64,000 nt of DNA from Scheffersomyces stipitis CBS 6054. Taxonomy: Eukaryota > Ascomycota > Pichiomycetes > Serinales > Debaryomycetaceae. A program made the position numbers and the translations under genes. A model generated the notes under the pieces. That model had not been told where the DNA came from. It saw nothing but the letters and a program-made list of their open reading frames with translations, and did no database searches. How positions within the stretch are numbered: position 1 is the first letter of the stretch; each line of letters starts with the position of its first letter. Shown here piece after piece: positions 57,469 through 64,000 of this stretch. Where the stretch lies: contig NC_009046.1 in assembly GCF_000209165.1 (NCBI RefSeq), positions 1,302,001-1,366,000 on the forward strand, read 5' to 3'.

Positions 57469-58259
57469 GGTTGAATTGTTATTATTGTTATTGTCATCGT
57501 ATATAGTTTAACTCAATAAACTTGTAAACTTCCTTAGAGCGCAGAGAACTGTTAGGGGTGCTTGGCTCAAATAATTGTTCTTTGATAAGCAATTTTGTTC
57601 ATATTATACAAAATGTTTGTACGACTGCCATTATAGTGCTACAGTTCTGCTGTCGTTCCACTATTCCTAGATGTCAATACTGACAAGTCTAATGACTCCA
57701 TCTAATTCTAGTAATAGTTCTTTTAGTAATTTTGGCCTCTTCTCAAACACGACTTACTCTTCTGGTATTCTTTCAATCATGATTCCAAAACAGCTCATGA
57801 TCCAGGAACTTTTCGCTCTTTCCAGACTAAGCAGCCTTCATGAAGGCTCCTGGAACGAATAGCAGAGTCCACACAGATAGTGTTTATGCAAGATTGAGGT
57901 TGCGGCCAGATTACCGCATTGGTAAACACAGGTTCCATAAAATTAGCCTAACATTGAGGCTCAACGGCAATAGATGGAATAACATGGGCATTTAAACAGT
58001 CCATAGCCACGACGTCATTTACTTGTATATTGAAAAGTATTTTCGGTACACCATCCTGACAGAAGTTGGATGAATTTGAGAGAAATGAGACTGTAAGGTT
58101 ACTGTAGATTGACATCAAAATGGTAGAGCTCAGGTTTTGTTGAATGTGTTACGAAACTGTATTACTGTCAGGTAAGATTATCTATTTTACAATTTTTAGT
58201 GCAGAATTTTAAATGAAAAGGCTAACTAATTTTGGGTATTCTAATGGACATAAGTCCAT
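57469..58259. other. intergenic region between DED81 and the aspartyl protease
   Basis: Convergent 3' flanks. A 63-codon Ser-rich ORF at 57671 has an ATG but no recognisable feature, and I do not call it. No RNA gene seen. Confidence 0.55.
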
Positions 58260-60584
58260 TCATTCAATAGCAGAAATATTTTCATCTTGAGTGTAAATCA
58301 TTTGAGCTAGAGAAATAGTCTTGTCGTCAAGATTGAAAACAGTGTATGCATGTTTCAAGAAGTCAAGACCAAGTACAGAATAGTCACTGTAGCCCAACTT
58401 GAGGATACATGCTGGTGCCCCGGTAGATGGGTTTGTCTTGTCTAGAATTAAATCCTTGAATGGAACTTCAATCATTTTTTTGTTGTCAAAGGTAAGTTGA
58501 AGGCTATTTCCATCGTCCTTAAGAGAACAAGGAACTTCGTTTCCTCCAAGAGCTTGTGAATATTGATAACCAGGAGCCGCTTGATCAGCAATGCTCGTGA
58601 TAATTTGGCTCGGAAAATCGCAATAGGTTGAGCCAGAATCTATCATGAATGGAGCATTAGCGGTGTCAACTACCCCATCTTCTCTCTTTGAGACAACAGG
58701 TAAATCCACATTCTCAATTGGTTGGGTGCCATTGTTGCCTGCTAACTGTTTAGCCATTTGAGATAAGGCGCTCATTAGTTGTCTAACTTGTTCGAGCCAT
58801 GATTCTATGTCCTCAGTAGAGACTGGTTGGTCCTTTTCTCGAGCTTGGGGAGAAACAGTAGAAGCAGCCAACGTAGAAGCAGCAACAGTATATGTTCCAA
58901 TAGTGATAGTTTTGAGAGTCGTGGGATGAAATTGAAGGGCTGTAGTTGTTGTGAAGTCTGGGGGGAAATCAGCAACGGTATACCCCTCTGCTGCTAAAGA
59001 AGTCAAAGGAGAAGGCTCGATGTTTGTTGAAGCTTGAACTACGACAGATTGAAGAGTGGTATCGAAGTCTGGAGGTGAGAGTGCAACGGTGTAGTCCTCG
59101 CCAGATATTGACTTAGAAGGAAATGGTATAATAACGGTCGAGGTAGCTGCAGTTATTGTATTAGTAACAGTCTTGATAACGGGAGGTAGGTCAACAACGG
59201 TGTGGCCTATACTTGAAGAGGTGGAAAGAGATGGTATGATATTTGTCAAAGTAGCCTGGACCAATGATATCTCTGAGCTCGTGGTTATTGGTTCCAGGGC
59301 TGGGACTGATTTTGAAAGAGATACTGGTGCATTCGTTGATGTAGAGATTAACGTAGAAGGGGATGTTGTTTCCACTTCTTCAGTTGGACTAGTTTGTGGG
59401 GTATAATAATAAGGAATTGGAGAATCCATTGAAGTCGAAAAAGAAGTTCTTGAAGATAAAGATGGAGACGATAAGGAAGAAGGCAACGATGAAGAAGTGG
59501 TCAACTCAATTTCAGAAGCAGAAACAATGGAAGAAACTGAATCGGAGGAAGAAGCGGTTTCTGGAGAAGAAATGATTTGAGCTTCAGATTGAGATTTTGA
59601 CTCTGTAGACAAGGAGTGTTGAGATGAAACCTCTGAAACACTCTCAATTGTCTCTGTTTGTAATTGAGTCGAGGAAAATGTGGAACCATCAGATGAGAAA
59701 GACAAAGAAGACGATGAAACGGAAGATGAAGAAGACAAACTATTCAGCGGGGAGTTTGCAACATCAGAACAGGAATTGTTGAGGCAGACCTTAATAGATG
59801 ACAAATGTATTTGCATTTTTGAGTATTCACCGTTATTTTGCACAATATTAATTGGAACCAAGTCATCTTGATACTTGGCATTGTCGATTCCTCCAAACAA
59901 AATTGAACCAGTGGTAGCATTCTCAGAGTTGATATAGAGAGAATATGCAACCTTATTTATGAGGCCCTCCGTTTTGAGTGAAGAAGGGATATTGGTGTAT
60001 TTGTTGGCAGTTGCTTCATTTGCCTCGAAGCCAATGCCGAAAACACCGAAAGTGTCATTGCTTTGGTTTGCTACGGCAAAAGTTCCTGTGCTCAACACCA
60101 TTCCATCGCCAAAGTCGATCTTGTCCTGACCATAGTAGCCTTGGGCAGTGGTGTTATCTGCGTATTTAATAGAAAAAACCTGTTGATTGGTCGTCCACGA
60201 GGTCGAGTTCTGTTCATCAAAAGTTCCATATTGGTTACAGTCGTTGGGTCCACCATTGACTTGGCAATCTTCATTGTCTGCACCAACAACCCAAAGATCG
60301 GAAGACCCTGTGTCTAGCAATACCTCAACACTGTCACCATTACTTCCAATATTGAGGTTAACCGAATAGAATGTGGCTCTCAGGGTCAAGTCCACATCGA
60401 CAGTGTCCTGAACGTCTTTCATCTGAACATCTTCACCCGGATCAACTTGTTCTTTGTTAATAATGGGTGAAGTACGAACACCAGCTCCTTTCTTAACGTC
60501 AAAGGGTACTTTAATGAAACCACCATTACCTGCAATGACAAATAATGGATATGAGAGAAAGAGTAAACTGTTGATGTACTTCAT
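58260..60584 (-). CDS. secreted aspartyl protease with very large Ser/Thr-rich insertion
   Basis: 774 residues. A pepsin-family (A1) protease of the SAP/yapsin type. Signal peptide about 1-18 (MKYINSLLFLSYPLFVIA), a pro-segment to about 68, then the N-lobe with the catalytic motif LLDTGSSDLW (Asp91). The second motif MIDSGSTYCDFP (Asp649) is 558 residues later, against roughly 180-270 in pepsin and yapsins. The extra sequence (about 274-645) is Ser/Thr-rich and likely heavily O-glycosylated. It contains imperfect repeats around YTVA(L/D)xPPDF and a dibasic Lys-Arg site (VVSKRED) a few residues before the second motif. Kex2-type cleavage there would give a two-chain enzyme, as in yapsin maturation. 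No GPI-anchor signal at the C-terminus (ends QDENISAIE), so probably secreted. A TATAAATA box lies about 85 bp upstream. Confidence 0.88.
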   Translation of the reverse strand: MKYINSLLFLSYPLFVIAGNGGFIKVPFDVKKGAGVRTSPIINKEQVDPGEDVQMKDVQDTVDVDLTLRATFYSVNLNIGSNGDSVEVLLDTGSSDLWVVGADNEDCQVNGGPNDCNQYGTFDEQNSTSWTTNQQVFSIKYADNTTAQGYYGQDKIDFGDGMVLSTGTFAVANQSNDTFGVFGIGFEANEATANKYTNIPSSLKTEGLINKVAYSLYINSENATTGSILFGGIDNAKYQDDLVPINIVQNNGEYSKMQIHLSSIKVCLNNSCSDVANSPLNSLSSSSSVSSSSLSFSSDGSTFSSTQLQTETIESVSEVSSQHSLSTESKSQSEAQIISSPETASSSDSVSSIVSASEIELTTSSSLPSSLSSPSLSSRTSFSTSMDSPIPYYYTPQTSPTEEVETTSPSTLISTSTNAPVSLSKSVPALEPITTSSEISLVQATLTNIIPSLSTSSSIGHTVVDLPPVIKTVTNTITAATSTVIIPFPSKSISGEDYTVALSPPDFDTTLQSVVVQASTNIEPSPLTSLAAEGYTVADFPPDFTTTTALQFHPTTLKTITIGTYTVAASTLAASTVSPQAREKDQPVSTEDIESWLEQVRQLMSALSQMAKQLAGNNGTQPIENVDLPVVSKREDGVVDTANAPFMIDSGSTYCDFPSQIITSIADQAAPGYQYSQALGGNEVPCSLKDDGNSLQLTFDNKKMIEVPFKDLILDKTNPSTGAPACILKLGYSDYSVLGLDFLKHAYTVFNLDDKTISLAQMIYTQDENISAIE

Positions 60585-62127
60585 TGGTATAAGCGAATGA
60601 ATAATGAACTACTATACAGATGTTGGCATCTTGTACATTTTCTTTTATGGCGAAGAACACTAGAGTATTTATACAGATTAACATGTTTCTGTAAGGCACA
60701 GCCAAATTATAATTGTTTACATTCTAAAGATGTTTCAACTTGGTTATTGTGATCATGCCATCCAAATAATGGAAAGAAGCTCTTTGGATCAATGGATTCT
60801 GTTGCGAAACAGGTGCAAAAATGCAGCACACAAATACGCGCTTCGCGCATATTGAGCCTCACTCAGCGCATAGAACAGATGTCAAAACACCTGTCTAAAC
60901 AGTACATAATCTCAGCAATACTTGGACTTTTCCAGCCCATGACGAGGATCTGATATTAGATAACTCAGTTGTAGATGTTGTTAGCTCTTAGCAAAGAGTA
61001 TCCTGCTCATGATGTGCTATGATGTGCTTTTTAGAAGAAAAGAGACAAGTGTCAACAATGAGTATGGGCTCACAACCGAAATCTGTATGAGGCTGGTATG
61101 TTATGGCATCCGTAGCACTTTAGACAGTTTTAGTTCGAGGCATAGATTGAGGTACATGAAAGCGAGTGCAACGTCATAGGAGGCTGTTTCGGGAATCTCG
61201 AAACGTGGAGGCAGTGTAGGACTGCCGTCTTCGTACGCGAGATTTCTGGCTTCTAAGAGGAGTGCCTTTGTGATTCGAATTGTCCATTGTTGTCCTTTAA
61301 CTCTGGGCCTGTTCTTTTTATAAAAGCGTTGTCTAGATGGCGCCGTTTCGAAGCAGTTCGGTAGCAATTTGAGAAGTGTTCTAGTCTATCTGTTTATGGT
61401 AGTATTGTTCCACTGAAGAGAACTGTATTTAGTAGTCCTTGAATCCTTGAATTGCTTGTAACCCTAATGGTAGAGTTTGTGATTGAATTGGTCTAGATTG
61501 ACACTGGCACAACATTATCCTGTTTCGAGCCTTCTGCTAAGTCTCATCCACTTTTTCCACCTATGTTCTTTGCCAGCGTATCCTCCTACTCTTACACTTA
61601 TTCTATCATTTCCTATTATAAACTAATGAGATAGAAATTCGTACTCCAACAATTACGTAATTATCGATAATATTCGTTAATTGGTTCAATATATGATTTC
61701 AGTTTAATTTGTTGAATTAATGGTTCTACAAATAATAGTAATTGGCTATCAATCTGTCTTTATATTCTTTGCCCAAGCATTGCTGGATGTAGAATAACTC
61801 CATAAACTTAGACATTGTTCATTTAAACAATTGTAAAAACCATCTCAGCAAGATATATCTCTAATTAACCAATTTGCAAAGCGTATCTTGTACCATCTAT
61901 ACTGAAAGATTTAGTTAGTGTGGTTTGCACCCATTCGCTTCGCACTATGACTCAGTGTTCAGTCCCAATTAGGCAATCGGGTGAAAATTTTTGCTAAGCG
62001 CGGTGATGAATCAGTGAACAGGTGAAAAATTTGGAAATATAAATTGTCTTTTTTCCCCGACTTCATCAATTGCTCTTTTCAAGTAGTCTTCGCTTGAATC
62101 AACATATAGAGAACTTAGTAAGCAACA
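60585..62127. other. intergenic region between the aspartyl protease and ARG4 (1.5 kb)
   Basis: Protease promoter (TATAAATA on minus at 60673-60666), then an AT-rich stretch with a minus-strand open frame (61101..61367, 88 codons, TTG start, no ATG before residue 71) that has mildly coding-like composition but no family I recognise. The ARG4 side has TGACTCA (61948-61954), the variant TGAATCA (62007-62013) and a TATAAAT box at 62038-62044. Confidence 0.55.
61948..61954. promoter_or_regulatory. Gcn4-type site before ARG4
   Basis: Perfect TGACTCA 174 bp before the ARG4 ATG, followed by a TATA box 84-90 bp before the ATG. ARG4 is a known Gcn4 target in other yeasts. Confidence 0.65.
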
Positions 62128-63522
62128 ATGGCCCAAAAACCAACTGAAAACAGATTGTGGGGAGGTAGATTTACTGGTAAGTCCGATCCCTTGATGGACT
62201 TGTACAATGCTTCCTTGCCTTATGATAAGATAATGTATGAAGCCGATTTGACTGGTACCAAGGTTTACACCCAGGGCTTAAATAAGCTTGGTTTGATCAA
62301 CGATGAAGAGCTCGCTGAGATCCATCGCGGTTTGGAAGAGATCAAGAAAGAATGGGCTTCCGACTCCTTTGTTGAAAAGCCAGGAGATGAAGACATACAT
62401 ACTGCTAACGAAAGAAGATTGGGAGAAATAATAGGTAAACATATTGCTGGAAAGGTCCATACTGGTAGGTCTAGAAACGACCAGGTGGCTACAGACATGA
62501 GAATCTACGTCCGTGAGAACTTGACCAAGTTGTTGGAACTTGTAGCCAACTTTGTCACCACCATCTTGAAGAGAGCTGAACAGGAAATCGATGTCTTGAT
62601 GCCAGGTTACACTCACTTGCAGAGAGCTCAGCCTATCAGATGGTCTCATTGGTTATCCATGTATGCCACCTACTTCACCGAGGACTACAAGAGATTGAAA
62701 CAGATCTTGGAAAGAGTCAACCAATCTCCTCTAGGATCTGGTGCCTTGGCTGGTCATCCATATGGTATCGACAGAGAGTTCTTAGCTGAAGGTTTGGGCT
62801 TTGAAGCCCCTATTGGTAACTCTTTGGCAGCTGTTTCTGATCGTGACTTTGTTGTCGAAACCTTGTTCTGGTCCACTTTGTTTATGAACCATATCTCTCG
62901 TTTTTCGGAGGATTTGATCATCTACTCTACGGCTGAGTTTGGCTTCGTTCAATTGGCCGATGCCTATTCTACCGGTTCATCTTTGATGCCTCAGAAGAAA
63001 AACCCAGACTCCTTGGAATTGTTAAGAGGAAAGTCTGGTCGTGTCTACGGTTCCTTGTCTGGTTTCTTGATGTCTATCAAATCTATTCCATCTACCTATA
63101 ACAAGGATATGCAAGAAGACAAAGAGCCATTATTCGATGCTCTCACTACTGTTGAGCACTCTGTATTGATTGCTACCGGTGTCATCTCCACCTTGGCCAT
63201 CAATAAAGAAAAGATGGAAGGTGCCTTGACCATGGATATGTTGGCTACCGACTTAGCTGACTACTTGGTCAGAAAAGGTGTTCCATTCAGAGAAACCCAT
63301 CACATCTCTGGTGAATGTGTCAAGACCGCTGAAGACCTCAAGGTTTCTGGTATTGACAAGTTGACGTTGGAACAGTTCCAAAAAATCGATGCCAGATTTG
63401 GTGAAGACGTCAAAGATGTATTTGACTTCGAAGTCAGTGTTGAAAGAAGAGATGCCACTGGTGGTACTGCCAAGTCTGCTGTTCTCAAGCAGTTGGCCAA
63501 TTTAGCCAGCAAATTACAATAG
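62128..63522 (+). CDS. ARG4: argininosuccinate lyase
   Basis: 464 residues, close to S. cerevisiae Arg4 (463). Splits argininosuccinate into arginine and fumarate, the last step of arginine biosynthesis. Family motifs are intact: LWGGRF near the start, [16 protein letters not shown] (about 110-125), YTHLQRAQP, and the fumarase/lyase signature [12 protein letters not shown] (about 283-294). The ATG at 62128 is the natural start. Codon bias is strong. A Gcn4-type site and a TATA box lie upstream. Confidence 0.97.
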   Translation: MAQKPTENRLWGGRFTGKSDPLMDLYNASLPYDKIMYEADLTGTKVYTQGLNKLGLINDEELAEIHRGLEEIKKEWASDSFVEKPGDEDIHTANERRLGEIIGKHIAGKVHTGRSRNDQVATDMRIYVRENLTKLLELVANFVTTILKRAEQEIDVLMPGYTHLQRAQPIRWSHWLSMYATYFTEDYKRLKQILERVNQSPLGSGALAGHPYGIDREFLAEGLGFEAPIGNSLAAVSDRDFVVETLFWSTLFMNHISRFSEDLIIYSTAEFGFVQLADAYSTGSSLMPQKKNPDSLELLRGKSGRVYGSLSGFLMSIKSIPSTYNKDMQEDKEPLFDALTTVEHSVLIATGVISTLAINKEKMEGALTMDMLATDLADYLVRKGVPFRETHHISGECVKTAEDLKVSGIDKLTLEQFQKIDARFGEDVKDVFDFEVSVERRDATGGTAKSAVLKQLANLASKLQ

Positions 63523-63636
63523 ATTAAACGTTCAGTATATATTATTATCCTTTTCTATAAAGTTTTATTAAAATAACCGTTAAAATACCGTAGTAAACAA
63601 TGCCAACTAAAATCCTAAGCAATGACTGAAGTGTTC

Positions 63637-64000
63637 CTAACTTTTCAAGTCTCCTGTTGCTTTCTGGACCTTGGTATTGGTGTCAATATTGCCGCTTCTA
63701 CCCTTGAGTTTCAGCAACGTCCTTCCCAACTTGCTGGCTTTCTTGGGACACTTGGGGTTGGCATCACCCAAATCATTGGGGCAAAACTTAGCTAGGAGTG
63801 ACTTGGAAGTCTCAGGAAACAAGTTTGGATCCTCGAGTACTTTCTTCTGCAATAATGCCTTTTCTTCATTGTCTGACTCATTTTCCAGCTGGTTGGGTGT
63901 ATCGTCCAGATACTCGGTAATTCTATGCGCCAGCTTCTTAGAGTCGGCGTTCCTTTTCCCCAGCCAACTTGGACCCAACGACTTGTAGCGTCTCACCGAG
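63637..64000 (-). CDS. unidentified protein, C-terminal part only
   Basis: Minus-strand frame open to the window edge; the first ATG is not in the window, so this is the 3' end of a longer gene. About 120 residues are visible: a basic segment (KSLGPSWLGKRNADSKKLA), an acidic helical middle with NEEKALLQKKVLEDP, and a Lys-rich end (PKKASKLGRTLLKLKGRSG). No domain recognised. The composition suggests a soluble, perhaps nuclear, protein. It converges on ARG4, 114 bp away. Confidence 0.6.
   Translation of the reverse strand, partial: SVRRYKSLGPSWLGKRNADSKKLAHRITEYLDDTPNQLENESDNEEKALLQKKVLEDPNLFPETSKSLLAKFCPNDLGDANPKCPKKASKLGRTLLKLKGRSGNIDTNTKVQKATGDLKS

Noticed and set aside
1..64000. CRISPR arrays, bacterial operons, prophage or insertion sequences
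   Set aside because: Gene structure, introns and tRNAs are those of a yeast nuclear genome, and no such arrays or terminal repeats were seen.

Overview
The window is nuclear DNA of a budding yeast of the CUG-Ser1 (CTG) clade. The gene set (ERG5, TAF13, SSM4/DOA10, PMT1, ENA, SPT6, TIM9, HIS2, ARG4) and the short intergenic gaps are those of a saccharomycete. The clade call rests on three points. A tRNA-Leu with anticodon AAG is present. CTG codons fall in a serine run of SPT6 (codons 98-103), where Ser fits far better than Leu. Introns are few and carry GTATGT-type donors and TACTAAC branch sites. Scheffersomyces (Pichia) stipitis or a close relative is my best guess, by inference only. Residues quoted here read CTG as Leu; in the cell it is probably Ser.

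Layout. 1-8.6 kb: ERG5 (with a sterol-response core upstream), TAF13 and SSM4/DOA10, all on +. 8.9-17 kb: PMT1 on -, then an ENA-type cation ATPase on + with no ATG start. 18.5-21.6 kb: a complete amidase (AMD2-like), then a short amidase-derived ORF that lacks the catalytic residues. 22-28.8 kb: HBS1/SKI7 (intron-split), UFE1, a catechol-O-methyltransferase-like gene (probably two exons) and SYF2. 29.3-35.1 kb: SPT6 and a BBOX/TMLH-type dioxygenase. 35.1-38.9 kb: gene-poor and AT-rich, holding tRNA-Pro(UGG) with an intron and tRNA-Leu(AAG). 38.9-48.8 kb: a GT71 mannosyltransferase, an M16 metalloprotease (SDD3-like), a Brd8/Bdc1-type bromodomain protein and TIM9. 49.1-57.5 kb: mitochondrial AsnRS (SLM5), HIS2, cytosolic ProRS and cytosolic AsnRS (DED81). 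58.2-64 kb: a secreted aspartyl protease with a very large insertion, ARG4, and the 3' end of an unidentified gene.

Themes. The 49-57 kb block gathers three aminoacyl-tRNA synthetases and a histidine-biosynthesis gene. Perfect Gcn4-type TGACTCA sites lie upstream of HIS2, DED81 and also ARG4. The ten-base motif ATAGCGAGAA occurs twice before HIS2, once before ProRS and once inside the HBS1 intron, each time about 160-210 nt before an ATG. In HBS1 this suggests an internal promoter for a second product of the single HBS1/SKI7 gene. PMT1, the GT71 enzyme and the aspartyl protease serve the secretory pathway and cell surface, while UFE1 and DOA10 act at the ER.

Most exciting points: (1) the HBS1/SKI7 intron, with a frame-preserving 33-nt candidate exon, a tandem acceptor and a possible internal promoter; (2) the amidase-derived 179-codon gene with its own TATA box and strong codon bias; (3) the aspartyl protease whose catalytic Asp residues are 558 residues apart; (4) gene structures a plain ORF view misses (TIM9 exon 2, COMT exon 1, the ATG-less ENA gene); (5) three CACGTG boxes at exact 14-bp spacing before tRNA-Pro.
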